Source: Poriferisodalis sp965203655
GTDB taxonomy: Bacteria > Actinomycetota > Acidimicrobiia > Acidimicrobiales > Poriferisodalaceae
Length of the DNA stretch: 64,000 nt
Assembly (NCBI RefSeq): GCF_965203655.1
Contig: NZ_CBDBDD010000006.1
Location: 186,001 to 250,000 of the forward strand
Direction: 5' to 3'
Under the pieces are notes generated by a model. That model was not told the origin of the DNA. It did no database searches and was given only the letters and a program-made list of their open reading frames with translations. The translations under genes and the position numbers were made by a program. Positions 49,177-58,364 of this stretch are shown piece after piece; positions within the stretch are counted from its first letter, which is position 1, and the number at the start of each line of letters is the position of its first letter.

Positions 49177-50982
49177 GTGGGAACGCCAAGACGGCGGCGA
49201 CGCTGTACAGCGGTCGCAGCGGCAGTCGTGTTGTCGGCAGCGCTCAGCGTGCCGCTTGCGAGTCCAGCGGGCGCACAGGCGACTGGGTCCGCAACGTTGC
49301 CGCCGCCCGAGGTGCTGGGCGACTGCACCGATGCGGTGCCGGTGGTCGTCGCATCCGATGCCGACGCACAGTCCGACATCTACTCGGCGGTCACGCTCAA
49401 GGGTGTGCTCGGGGCGGCGAGCTGCATCGTGCTGGCCGGGGGCCGAGACGAGCCATTCCCGCAGAACCAGCTGAAGCGGCTGGCCGCGGCCGCTCCGGGC
49501 GGATACGTGGTGGGCGGGCCCGCAGCGGTGCCGGAGGCAAAGCTGCCGAACCGCGACATGACCCGCGTGTACGGCGCAGATCGATGGGAGACCGCAGCCG
49601 TTGTGGGCGCCGTCGCTGCAGCGCTCGCAGCGGGAGAGGATCCCGCCGACGCTGTGCCTCAGCCCGACAGCAGCGCACCGGCGTGGCAGCAGCGGCTGAC
49701 AACCGAATTCTCGGCCGCTCTGCAATCCAGCGAAGCGCCCGAGGACATGTGCATGTCGCTGTACCGCAACGACGAGCCGATCTTCGAGCACGAGCCCCAC
49801 ATGCCGCTGCTGCCGGCATCGCTCATGAAGCTCGCGACCGTCACCGCTGCGCTGAACGAGCTCGGCGCGAATGCGACGTTCACCACACGGGTGGTCGCCG
49901 ACGCCAGCGAGTTCGCTGCGGCCAGCGACGGCGTGCTGCAGGGCGACCTGTACCTGATCGGCGGCGGCGACCCGGTGCTGGCCACTCCCGGCTACATCAA
50001 CCGCATTGCCGATGCGCGCCCCTACACCGACGCGAGCGAGCTGGCGGACCGCGTGATGGCAGAGCTCGATGCTGCGGGCATCGACACCATCGATGGCGCG
50101 ATCGTCGGCGACGGATCGTGGTTCGCCGATGGCGAGCGGACCTATACCGACCAGTTCCCGCCCGGAGCGACATCGGAGACCCCGGCGGTGTGGAAGGAGT
50201 CGTACCTGTCAGGCAATTTCGTGGGCGTCTTGTCGGGGCTGATCATCAACGATGGCTACTCGCCCTACACCATCGACCGCCGGAGCCACACCCGCAGCGT
50301 CGACCCCGTCCAGGCCGCGGCATCCGACTTCGACGACTTGCTCGAAGAACGTGGCCTGGTCATCCGCCATCGGCCCCGATCGGGCAGCGCCCCCGCAGCC
50401 AACGACTCGACCGCTCTCGGCCGCATCGTCTCGCCCACGATCGCCGAGATGCTGGTGCGGATCCTGCGCTATTCGGAGAACACCCCGGCGGAGATGCTGT
50501 TCAAGCAGATCGGTCGGCATCACGGCGACTCGTCACGGGCGGGCTCGGCAGCAGCAGCAACCGCCGCCCTCGGCGGCCTCTTGGGAACCGCGGCCGACGA
50601 GATCACCCTGGTGGACGGCTCCGGGCTGTCGGTTCACAACCGCATGAGCTGCGAGGCCGCGGTGAGACTGCTGCTGATGGCGGGCAGCGATTCCCGCTTC
50701 GTGGGCTCGCTGTCGATCGCCGGACGGACCCCGACACTGCAGAGCTGCGGGCCGCGGCCTCCCGGAAACGGGCAGGGCCCCGCCAACACGGTCTTCGCCA
50801 AGGGCGGACAGCTCAACGACAGCTCGGCCATCGCCGGGGTCAGCACCGCGGCCAACGGCGACGTGCTCACCTTCGCCATGATCGCCAACGAACCGCTCAT
50901 CATCCGGATCGGAAGCTGCAACACCCTGCGCCAGCTCACGCTCGACGCCATAGGCCGCTACACCTACGGCCCCGCAAGCTGA
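49177..50982 (+). CDS. D-alanyl-D-alanine carboxypeptidase (PBP4/S13) with cell-wall-binding repeat
   Basis: 601 residues from GTG 49177, with GGAGG ten bases upstream. The signal peptide is AVAAAVVLSAALSVPLASPAGAQA. Residues about 55-150 form a CWB2-like wall-binding repeat (VVVASDADAQSDIYSAVTLKG...IVLAGGRDEP...YGADRWETAAVVG). An S13 peptidase follows: SxxK in LLPASLMKLATV, SxN in RYSENTPAE, and KxG in TVFAKGGQ (KGG for the usual KTG). It trims or cuts peptidoglycan peptides outside the cell. Having one wall-binding repeat joined to PBP4 is unusual. Confidence 0.85.
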   Translation: MGTPRRRRRCTAVAAAVVLSAALSVPLASPAGAQATGSATLPPPEVLGDCTDAVPVVVASDADAQSDIYSAVTLKGVLGAASCIVLAGGRDEPFPQNQLKRLAAAAPGGYVVGGPAAVPEAKLPNRDMTRVYGADRWETAAVVGAVAAALAAGEDPADAVPQPDSSAPAWQQRLTTEFSAALQSSEAPEDMCMSLYRNDEPIFEHEPHMPLLPASLMKLATVTAALNELGANATFTTRVVADASEFAAASDGVLQGDLYLIGGGDPVLATPGYINRIADARPYTDASELADRVMAELDAAGIDTIDGAIVGDGSWFADGERTYTDQFPPGATSETPAVWKESYLSGNFVGVLSGLIINDGYSPYTIDRRSHTRSVDPVQAAASDFDDLLEERGLVIRHRPRSGSAPAANDSTALGRIVSPTIAEMLVRILRYSENTPAEMLFKQIGRHHGDSSRAGSAAAATAALGGLLGTAADEITLVDGSGLSVHNRMSCEAAVRLLLMAGSDSRFVGSLSIAGRTPTLQSCGPRPPGNGQGPANTVFAKGGQLNDSSAIAGVSTAANGDVLTFAMIANEPLIIRIGSCNTLRQLTLDAIGRYTYGPAS

Positions 50983-51021
50983 GCCGCTGGCGCTGGCGCC
51001 CAAGGGCGCTGGAACTCCCCT

Positions 51022-51741
51022 TCAGGCGCTGATGCGCTCCTTGTCTGGGGGTGGCATGTAGGTGCGCCGGCTCGGCTTCAAGCCCATCGAGTGCAGTGTG
51101 AGCAGGAGTCCGAGCGAAGCACCGGTCGGGTCGACAACGGGAACCCTCACGCGCTCCGCTGCGAGCTGGGACTGCAGTGCCGCTGCCACGCCGAGCATGC
51201 CAGTGCACCCCAGCACCAGCACATCGGCACCTTGATCCAAGGCACGGTGTGACGCTTGGGAGAGACTCTTGAGGAGGGCGTCGCCGTCGTGCAATTCGAG
51301 GACAGGCGTGTCCACCACTTCGACCGAGACCATGCGCTCCCGGATGCCCATTCGTGTCGCGAGATCCGAGATCATGGGCACAACGTTCTCGAGCACGGTG
51401 ATGACCGAAAAGCGAGCACCCAAAGTGAGCGCTGTCGCGATGGCCGGTTCGAAACCGCCGACGACGGGGATGTCCACCAGCTCGCGGGCCGCAGGCACAG
51501 CCGGGTCGCCGAAGCAGGTGATGAACACGCTGTCCGCCCCGGAGTCGGCTGCGCGGCGCACCTCCTCGACAATTGCTGGGCCCGCCAGCACCTCGTCGTA
51601 GAACGACTCGATGGAGGCCGGCCCGTAGCGCAGATTCGAGACCTCAATGTCGATCTCCGGCCCGACGAAGCTTCGAGCTTCAAGGGTGATCTGTTCGTTG
51701 AACGTGTCCGAGGTGATCGGAACGACGATGTGGATCTTCAT
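51022..51741 (-). CDS. Asp/Glu/hydantoin racemase family protein
   Basis: 239 residues from ATG 51741. Two catalytic cysteines are placed as in hydantoin racemases: SVFITCFGDPAVPAARE and VLVLGCTGMLGVAA, with VVDPTGASLGLLLTLHSMGL after the second. It interconverts D and L forms of a hydantoin or amino acid. It is the last gene of the 11-kb operon, 35 bases after the ABC permease. With HyuA-like, DUF917 and dipeptidase genes in the same unit, hydantoin racemisation is the best guess. Confidence 0.8.
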   Translation of the reverse strand: MKIHIVVPITSDTFNEQITLEARSFVGPEIDIEVSNLRYGPASIESFYDEVLAGPAIVEEVRRAADSGADSVFITCFGDPAVPAARELVDIPVVGGFEPAIATALTLGARFSVITVLENVVPMISDLATRMGIRERMVSVEVVDTPVLELHDGDALLKSLSQASHRALDQGADVLVLGCTGMLGVAAALQSQLAAERVRVPVVDPTGASLGLLLTLHSMGLKPSRRTYMPPPDKERISA

Positions 51742-51776
51742 GGTGAGTCCTTTCGTATGCAATGAAGAGACAGAAA

Positions 51777-52775
51777 TCAGGATCGGCGCGAACGGGACCA
51801 AGCGTCAGCGGCGACCGCAACAAGAATCACAACGCCTTGGATGACTCGCTGCCAGATCGGGTCGACCTGGTGCAGGTTGAAGCCGTTGACCATGAAGGCG
51901 ATGAAGAGAGCGCCGAGCAGTGTCCTCCACACGGCACCGGTGCCGCCGGCGATCGATGTGCCGCCGACAACGATGGCGGCGATGACGCCGAAGACGAAGC
52001 TGAAGTCATCGGAGGGGGTGGCGCTGATCGTGCGGGAGGCCGCCACGACACCGGCCAGGCCGGCTGCGAGCCCCGACAGGGCGAAGACTGACACCACGAT
52101 GCGCCGGGTGCGCACACCTGCGAGTCGCGCTGCCTCTGCGTTGCCGCCTGTTGCGTATACGTGGCGGCCGAAGCGGGTGCCTGCGAGCGAAACCCACGCC
52201 ACTGCCACCACGGCGAGCGAGATCCATGTCGCTGTGGTCAGGCTCAGCACGCGAGTCCGTGCGATGTCCCGGAAGTTCTCGCTGACCGGTCTCAGGATGC
52301 TGCGCTCGCTCACGATGTAGCCCAGTCCGAACACGATGAACGACATGGCCAGCGTCGTGATGAATGAGTTGATGCGTGCGAACGCCACGATCGACCCGTT
52401 GGCGAGCCCCACCGCCAGACCGAAGGCGCACCCGGCAATCAGCGCTACCACCACCGAACCGGTGGCGTTCTCGACCCGCAGCGCAACCAGCGGCGCTACG
52501 ACCGCCACTGCGGCGATCGACACGTCGAAGCCGCCGGCGATCATGGTGAGCGTTGCGACCGAGGCTGCGATCAGCAGGGTCGCCTGCTGATCCAGCACAT
52601 TGCGCAGATTCGGAGCAGTCAGGAAGCCATCTGTCGTGATGGCCAGCACGACGAAGAGCGCAAGGGTGACCCAGACGATGCCGAAGCGCGCCAGGACGCT
52701 GAGCTGGTGCCTGGCACCCGATGTCGACGGAACGGATACTGCGGCATCGGCCACGGCAGGCCCCCCGGCTCTCAC
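51777..52775 (-). CDS. Ribose/simple-sugar-type ABC transporter permease
   Basis: 332 residues from GTG 52775 (GTGA overlap with the ATPase). About nine membrane helices; BPD_transp_2 landmarks are LRNVLDQQATLLIAASVATLTMIAGGFDVSIAAV, GLANGSIVAFARINSFITTLAMSFIVFGLGYIVS, YATGGNAEAARLAGV and IAAIVVGGTSIAGGTGAVWRTLLGALFIAFMVNG. RbsC-type permeases also carry nucleosides and autoinducers. Here the operon suggests a nitrogenous or hydantoin-like solute. Confidence 0.87.
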   Translation of the reverse strand: MRAGGPAVADAAVSVPSTSGARHQLSVLARFGIVWVTLALFVVLAITTDGFLTAPNLRNVLDQQATLLIAASVATLTMIAGGFDVSIAAVAVVAPLVALRVENATGSVVVALIAGCAFGLAVGLANGSIVAFARINSFITTLAMSFIVFGLGYIVSERSILRPVSENFRDIARTRVLSLTTATWISLAVVAVAWVSLAGTRFGRHVYATGGNAEAARLAGVRTRRIVVSVFALSGLAAGLAGVVAASRTISATPSDDFSFVFGVIAAIVVGGTSIAGGTGAVWRTLLGALFIAFMVNGFNLHQVDPIWQRVIQGVVILVAVAADAWSRSRRS

Positions 52776-54331
52776 GTCGCTGCGCTCAGGGAGGCTTCGC
52801 CGAAGGCATGGCGCAGCAACTCGGCCTCGTCAAGGTCAGGGTGGGTGAACTCGCCGACGAAGCTGCCGTTGCGCATCACCAAGATGCGATGGCACAGGCC
52901 CACCAGTTCCTCCAGCTCGGACGACACGACCAGCACGGCGAGACCGTCTGCGGCAGCGGATGCGATGAGGTCGTAGATGGCGCGCTTGGAGCCCACATCG
53001 ACGCCTCGGGTCGGCTCGTCGGCAATCAGCACCCGCAGCCCCGGCACCAGCCAGCGTGCGAAGAGGCACTTCTGCTGGTTGCCGCCTGACAGCAGCCGCA
53101 TGGGGGTTTCCATGCCGCCGTCGCGCACCCCGGCATCAGTGCTCGCGGCCCGGACGAAGCGGCGCTCGGCGATGCGGTTGACGACGCCCGCTCGGGTCAT
53201 CCGTTCCAGATGAGGCAGGCTGACGTTCTCGCGGACGCTGCGCTCAATCAGCAGCCCGTGGTCCTTGCGCGACTCAGGGATCAGGCCCACACCCGCTCGG
53301 ATAGCCCGGTCTGGACCCGAACCCCGCAGGGACTGTGTGCCAACCACCACTTCGCCGCCATCGCCGGGGTCCGCCCCATAGATCGCTCGCAAGAACTCGG
53401 TGCGACCTGAGCCGACCAATCCGGCGATGCCGACGATCTCACCGGCAGCCACGTCGAGATCCAGGCCTGCCGGCGAGCCCACGCGGACCGAACCTGTGCA
53501 CCGCAGTCCCCGCACACGCAGCGCGGGCATGCCAACGAGGTCAGGCAGTGCAGGCTTCGGCGGGAACGTGGCCTCGAGCTCCCGGCCGATCATGGCCTCG
53601 ACCAGCGAATCAGCCGTCTCCGACGATGGAGTCGTGGTACGCACGACCCGCCCGTCGCGCATGATCGTCACCTCATCGGCCAACGCCAGCACCTCGTCCA
53701 AGAAGTGCGAGATGAACAGCACGGTGATGCCTTGATCGCGCAAAGAACGGACCAAGCGGTGAAGCTGATCGCGCTCCGCAATCGAGAGCCGGGCCGAGGG
53801 CTCGTCCATCACCACCAACTCGGTGCGGCGCGCAACCGCTCGCAGAATCTCGACGCACTGCTGGTCGGCAACGCTGAGGTCGCCCACCCTCGCGGCGGGG
53901 TCGACGTGGATGCCAGTGCGCTCAGCCAGCGCCCGGAACCGCCTGCGCTGCTCCTGGGGTCGCACCCATCCCCATCGCGTGGCCTCCACGCCGAGGAACA
54001 CGTTGTCCACCACGGTGCGGTCGGGAACCAGCGCCAGTTCCTGGGCAATGGCCGTGATGCCGGCGTCAAAGGCGTGCCGCGGCGACCGAAACCGGACCGG
54101 CCGACCGTTCGCAGCCACCGAACCGCTGTCGGGGCCGTACAGCCCCGAGACGACTTTGCCGACCGTGGATTTGCCCGCACCGTTCTCGCCGACGAGGGCG
54201 TGGATCGCGCCGCGGCGGACGGCGAGGTTCACGCCGTCCACCGCTTGCGTCGATCCGAATCGCTTGGAGACGCCCGTCAGCTCAATGTGGACCGGTGCTT
54301 GGACTGGGCCCTGAGCCGGCTCGACGATCAC
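52772..54331 (-). CDS. Sugar-type ABC transporter, duplicated ATP-binding protein
   Basis: 519 residues from GTG 54331, which overlaps the binding-protein stop (GTGA). It has two ABC domains, as in RbsA/MglA. The first has Walker A GENGAGKST and DEPSARLSIAE, but its signature is weak (VGDLSVADQQCVEILRAVA). The second has a degenerate Walker A (GLVGSGRTE, no lysine), the signature LSGGNQQKCLFARWL and DEPTRGVDVGSK. The asymmetry between the halves is normal for this family. It pairs with the permease at 51777. Confidence 0.88.
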   Translation of the reverse strand: MIVEPAQGPVQAPVHIELTGVSKRFGSTQAVDGVNLAVRRGAIHALVGENGAGKSTVGKVVSGLYGPDSGSVAANGRPVRFRSPRHAFDAGITAIAQELALVPDRTVVDNVFLGVEATRWGWVRPQEQRRRFRALAERTGIHVDPAARVGDLSVADQQCVEILRAVARRTELVVMDEPSARLSIAERDQLHRLVRSLRDQGITVLFISHFLDEVLALADEVTIMRDGRVVRTTTPSSETADSLVEAMIGRELEATFPPKPALPDLVGMPALRVRGLRCTGSVRVGSPAGLDLDVAAGEIVGIAGLVGSGRTEFLRAIYGADPGDGGEVVVGTQSLRGSGPDRAIRAGVGLIPESRKDHGLLIERSVRENVSLPHLERMTRAGVVNRIAERRFVRAASTDAGVRDGGMETPMRLLSGGNQQKCLFARWLVPGLRVLIADEPTRGVDVGSKRAIYDLIASAAADGLAVLVVSSELEELVGLCHRILVMRNGSFVGEFTHPDLDEAELLRHAFGEASLSAAT

Positions 54332-55491
54332 CCATCCCACTCCGCAGTGAACTGATCCACGTTGGCGGAAGTGACCAGACCCTCATCGAGGAAGTTGGCA
54401 TTGGGGTCGATGCCGCCGGTCATGGTGCCGTCGCGCAGGGCGGCGATCATCGCCTCCATCGCCAGGCGGCCTTCGCTCGCTGGCGCGTAGTACACGGTGG
54501 CGAACCAGCGGCCGTCGCGCACGCCTTCGATCGCAGGTGAGGAGCCGCCCAAGCCGATCAGGGCGACACCGTCGAGCTTGCTCTCGTCGGTCAGCACCAG
54601 CTCAACGCCCTGCAGCGACTGGTCGGCGCCGACCACCACGTCGAACTCTGGCTGCGCCTGCAGGATGTCCTGGATGGCGTTGATGCCGCCCTCGGGCCCC
54701 AGGTACAGGCCCTCGCCTTCAGCGACTACTTCGATGTTGGCGTGCCCGGCAACAGCGCTGTCGAAGCCCTGCCGCAGCGCCACGTCCAGCGGGATCCCCC
54801 GGATGCCGAACAGGTACACGACACGGCACGGGTCGAGTCCCTCGCATGCCTGGATCGTGAGGCGGCCCGCGCGCTCGCCGGTCACGACCGGAGGCGCCAT
54901 CACCGAGGCTGCGATGCCGTCGACTTGCGGCTCGTTCGTCGAGAGATCGTCGCCGACGATCTGGTTGAACAGCACGACCTGCAAGCCGCTCGCCAGCGCT
55001 GCCTCGACGTCGGGAACGAGCCCGGGTCCGTTGAGGGCAACCAGGATGATGCCGTCGTACTGACCGCTGGCGATGGCGTCCTGCAGCTGGGTGGTCTGCA
55101 GCTCGGCGTTGAACTGGGCGTCGAACTCGACCAACTCGATGTTGTTCTCGTCCGCGAGCCGCTGCATCTCGCCGACTGATGCCAGCAGGAACGTGTTGGC
55201 TGAGCTAGCCGAGAGGTAGGCGATGCGCCACGGCTCGGGATCGGGTTCGTCAGCCGGTTCGGCGGGCGCCGCGGTGGTTGCCGGGGCGCTGTCGTCGGCT
55301 TCGGTCGCGGCGGTGTCCGCGGTGGCGTCGGGCTCGTCGTCGCTCGCCGCGGGTTCCGCGGCGGTCTGCGTGGGCGCGGCGGTGACATCGGCCGTTTCGC
55401 CGCCGTCGTCGTCACCGTCGCCGCATGCGGCGGCAACGAGCATCAGCGCGAGCGCCGCGCCGAGCAGTCTCATCAAGGTGCGTGCCTTCAT
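54328..55491 (-). CDS. Sugar-type (Peripla_BP_4) substrate-binding lipoprotein
   Basis: 387 residues; ATG 55491 follows GGGGGA at five bases. Signal and lipobox LMLVAAACGDG are followed by a long Ala/Thr/Asp/Glu-rich linker (about 25-90). The binding domain reads WRIAYLSASSANTFLLASVGEMQRLADENNIELVEFDAQFN and continues to VVGADQSLQGVEL and ALIGLGGSSPAIEGVRDG. It is the receptor for the ABC pair downstream. The ligand is unknown. Confidence 0.87.
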   Translation of the reverse strand: MKARTLMRLLGAALALMLVAAACGDGDDDGGETADVTAAPTQTAAEPAASDDEPDATADTAATEADDSAPATTAAPAEPADEPDPEPWRIAYLSASSANTFLLASVGEMQRLADENNIELVEFDAQFNAELQTTQLQDAIASGQYDGIILVALNGPGLVPDVEAALASGLQVVLFNQIVGDDLSTNEPQVDGIAASVMAPPVVTGERAGRLTIQACEGLDPCRVVYLFGIRGIPLDVALRQGFDSAVAGHANIEVVAEGEGLYLGPEGGINAIQDILQAQPEFDVVVGADQSLQGVELVLTDESKLDGVALIGLGGSSPAIEGVRDGRWFATVYYAPASEGRLAMEAMIAALRDGTMTGGIDPNANFLDEGLVTSANVDQFTAEWDG

Positions 55492-55639
55492 CGGATCCCC
55501 CCTCAGGGCCTCGTTCCGGCCTGTGGAGGCGAACGTAAGGAGGAGGACTTCGCCCCTCAATGGGCAGATCGCTGCGATTGGAGGCCCTAGTGGTGCAGAT
55601 CACGCATGCCCGAGGCGGGGCTTCACGTAAGGGAGGCAG
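55492..55639. other. Gap between the FAD oxidoreductase and binding-protein genes
   Basis: 148 bases with no ORF I trust. The minus-strand leader just upstream of ATG 55491 contains the GGGGGA ribosome-binding site. A separate promoter for the transporter genes could lie here, but no clear -35/-10 pair was recognised. Confidence 0.3.
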
Positions 55640-56773
55640 CTAGACGGCGGCAAAGCGCTTCGGACTGAGTTGCGACTCGAGCGCCCCCAAGTCGCCAGCA
55701 GGAATCTCGCCCCCAATGAGCGCAGCCGTGAGCCGGGCAACAGCCGGCGCTGTCTGGATTCCGGTCCCGCCTTGGCCGGCGCACCAGAAGAAATCCGGCA
55801 CGCGCGGGTCGAATCCGACGACCGGGACGCGATCGGGCGAGAACGTCCGCAGTCCCGCCCATGTCGAGCGAACGGCTCGGATGGCGAGCGTGGTCGCCCG
55901 GTTGACGGCCTCGATGCCGAGCGCGACATCGACCTCGCGCGGCCGTGCATCGCCCGGTCGATCAGGGTGCTCGTCGGCCGGCGATCCCAGCAGCTGCCGT
56001 GGCCCTTCGGGCTTGAAGTAGAAGCTCTCGTCGGCCGAGATGACGAGCGGCCAGTCGTCGCAGTCATGGCTCGTCGCGAAGGTGAAGACAGTCCTGCGGA
56101 GCGGGCGCATGCCGAGTCGGCGTGCGCCCGCGAACGTGGCCACCTCGTCGGTCCAGGCGCCAGCTGCATTCACGACAACCTTGCAACGGATCTCGCCCGC
56201 CTCGGTGCGCACCCGCCAGCCGTCGCCGGCCGGGTCGAGGCCGCGGACGCCGTGCTGCCGCAAGATCCTGACCCCACGCGAGCGGGCGCCTCTCACGTAT
56301 GCCTGATGCAGACCCGCGACGTCAATGTCGAATCCGCCATGCTCAAGCACAGCCCCAGCAATCCATGCGGGGTCGAGTGCCCCACACACCCGCAGCGCTT
56401 CGCTGACGTCGAGCCGATCACAGGGCGTGCCGGTAGTGGCATTGGCTCGTAGCCGCTCCTCCAGATGAGCCTCGTGTCCTGCCGGAGCGATCCAGAGCAC
56501 GTTGCGCGGCAGCAGCACATCGCTGTCGGCGAGTCCATCGGCTCTCGAGTCCAGGAACTGCCGAGAGGCCGCGCTCAGCCGTCGATTGGTCGCTTCGCCG
56601 TAGGAGGCCAGGAACTGGGCTGCGGAACGACCGGTGCTGTGCGCTGTCAGCGTCGGTTCGCGCTCCACCAGCACCACCTCGTGCCCGGTCCCCGCGAGCT
56701 CGAAGGCAGCCGAGATGCCCGCAATGCCGCCGCCGATGACCACGACATCGGCCCCGTCTTGGGGGCCTGTCAC
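55640..56773 (-). CDS. FAD-dependent amino-acid-oxidase-type (DAO) oxidoreductase
   Basis: 377 residues from GTG 56773 (GTGA overlap with the PucR gene). The N-terminal GxGxxG fold is VVVIGGGIAGISAAFELAGTGHEVVLVERE. Flavin/DAO signatures are STGRSAAQFL, VVNAAGAWTDEVA, WAGLRTFSPDRVPVVGFDP and FFWCAGQGGTGIQTAPAVARLTA. It should oxidise an amino acid or amine, releasing an imino product and reducing oxygen or another acceptor. In this operon it would act after hydantoin/peptide hydrolysis frees an amino acid. Confidence 0.85.
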   Translation of the reverse strand: MTGPQDGADVVVIGGGIAGISAAFELAGTGHEVVLVEREPTLTAHSTGRSAAQFLASYGEATNRRLSAASRQFLDSRADGLADSDVLLPRNVLWIAPAGHEAHLEERLRANATTGTPCDRLDVSEALRVCGALDPAWIAGAVLEHGGFDIDVAGLHQAYVRGARSRGVRILRQHGVRGLDPAGDGWRVRTEAGEIRCKVVVNAAGAWTDEVATFAGARRLGMRPLRRTVFTFATSHDCDDWPLVISADESFYFKPEGPRQLLGSPADEHPDRPGDARPREVDVALGIEAVNRATTLAIRAVRSTWAGLRTFSPDRVPVVGFDPRVPDFFWCAGQGGTGIQTAPAVARLTAALIGGEIPAGDLGALESQLSPKRFAAV

Positions 56774-58356
56774 TGCTGGGTCCGGTCCAACCGGTGCTTG
56801 CGCATCACGAGCTGCAGGGCCAATCGCTGATCGGGATCCGCGAGATTGACGTGGAGTGCCTCGGAGATGCGGTCGATCCGTTTCATCACCGTGTTGCGGT
56901 GCACGCCGAGCATGGCCGCGGTGTTCGTGGCTGAGGACTGGCAGTCCAGGTACGCCTCCAGCGTCCGCAGCAGAGTCTCATCGGCATCGGTGGCCTCCAG
57001 CGGTGCCAGGAATGCATCGACCACCCGGCCGAAGTCGGCGGAGCCGTACCAGCCGAGCATGATCCGCTGGATGCCGAGTTCGTCGATGTGGCGCACTGCG
57101 ACCCGCCGTCCGCCGGCGCCAGCCAAGGTTGCGGCCTGGCGCGCATCGGTCAGGCTGGCGCGCAGGCCTGGCAGGCCCGCTGCCGGCCGCCCGACGCCGC
57201 CGTGTGCCATCACGTCGGCTGTCTCGTCGGTGAGCTGGGTGACCGCGTCCCGCAGCCGGCGGGTCATCGCCCGGTATTCCTCCACGGGGGGCTCCGCGCG
57301 AGCGCTGACCCAGCCCGACCAGCCGTCGGTGCGCTCGATCAAGGGGCCGTCGATGCCGCAGGCGCTCAGCAGCTCGCCCAGCGTGTCGGTGTTCACCAGC
57401 ACCCATGCCGCATCGACCGCGCCGGACACCTCGACGTGGAAGGCAGTCACCCATCCCGCGGCCGACCAGCCGGCGGTGGCCATCTGCGCCAGCACGGTCT
57501 CATCGGGCAATTCACCGCCGCCCACGATCTCGTTGAGCAGCGCCAGCCGGTGACGTGCGTCGCGCTCCATTACCAGCCGATCCCGAACCAGATAGGCGCC
57601 GACCGCCCACGACGCCACGCCCATCAGCTCCAGCCCGGTGCCCATGAATGCCTCGTCGGCTGCGTCGAGTACACACACCAGCCAGAAGCGGGCCGGCTCG
57701 CCCGGTACCACGATCACAGGACACGTCATGCCCGCCGCGCCTTCGCCACCCACACGGGGAGAGCTGAAAGCACTCTGGCGCAGCGCGCCAGCTTCGACGG
57801 CGACATCAGGACCGGCAACCACCGCGCCGGTGGCCTCTACCAGCGAGCACGGTCGGCCCAGCACGTCGGTCACCAGCGCCAGCGTGTCCGGCACGGTCTT
57901 GGTGCCCATCAGGCCATGCAGCAGCTTGGACACCATCGCTGCTTGACGGACGGTGGGCTGCAGCAGCAGTTCGCGTGCCGCAGCTGCCATCGACAGCACA
58001 TCGGGCGTGCTGACCTCGACGAGGGCCGTGGAGAAGCGATCGGCCAATCGCCGCGTGGCGAGTCCTGGTGCTGCCACGGCGTTGACCGCCACCAGTCCGG
58101 CGCCGCTGCCGTCGCGCACCGCGCGCAGAGCGATGTCCAGCGCGTAGGAGTTCGGCGCCAGCGAACTCGCGTCCAGCACCACCAGGAGCCCGCTGGAGAT
58201 CGGCGTCGTCCGGTCGCAACGCTCGGTTACGGCGATATCGGCAACCACACTGTCGAGCCCTTTGGCACCGGCCACCACATGCGACTCGCCGAGCACGCCT
58301 GCCGCCAGCAGTTGCCGCAGGGTCAGCGGTCGAGCTTGCTCGCTGGATTGCAACAC
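56770..58356 (-). CDS. PucR-family transcriptional regulator
   Basis: 528 residues from GTG 58356. An N-terminal PucR-like sensor domain (LTLRQLLAAGVLGESHVVAGAKGLDSVVADIAVTE) is followed by a central GGDEF-like/CdaR region. The C-terminal PucR_HTH_30 reads TLEAYLDCQSSATNTAAMLGVHRNTVMKRIDRISEALHVNL. The PucR group regulates purine, allantoin and hydantoin-type catabolism. Lying inside the operon, it probably controls it in response to the substrate. Confidence 0.88.
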   Translation of the reverse strand: MLQSSEQARPLTLRQLLAAGVLGESHVVAGAKGLDSVVADIAVTERCDRTTPISSGLLVVLDASSLAPNSYALDIALRAVRDGSGAGLVAVNAVAAPGLATRRLADRFSTALVEVSTPDVLSMAAAARELLLQPTVRQAAMVSKLLHGLMGTKTVPDTLALVTDVLGRPCSLVEATGAVVAGPDVAVEAGALRQSAFSSPRVGGEGAAGMTCPVIVVPGEPARFWLVCVLDAADEAFMGTGLELMGVASWAVGAYLVRDRLVMERDARHRLALLNEIVGGGELPDETVLAQMATAGWSAAGWVTAFHVEVSGAVDAAWVLVNTDTLGELLSACGIDGPLIERTDGWSGWVSARAEPPVEEYRAMTRRLRDAVTQLTDETADVMAHGGVGRPAAGLPGLRASLTDARQAATLAGAGGRRVAVRHIDELGIQRIMLGWYGSADFGRVVDAFLAPLEATDADETLLRTLEAYLDCQSSATNTAAMLGVHRNTVMKRIDRISEALHVNLADPDQRLALQLVMRKHRLDRTQQ

Positions 58357-58364
58357 GCTGGCTC

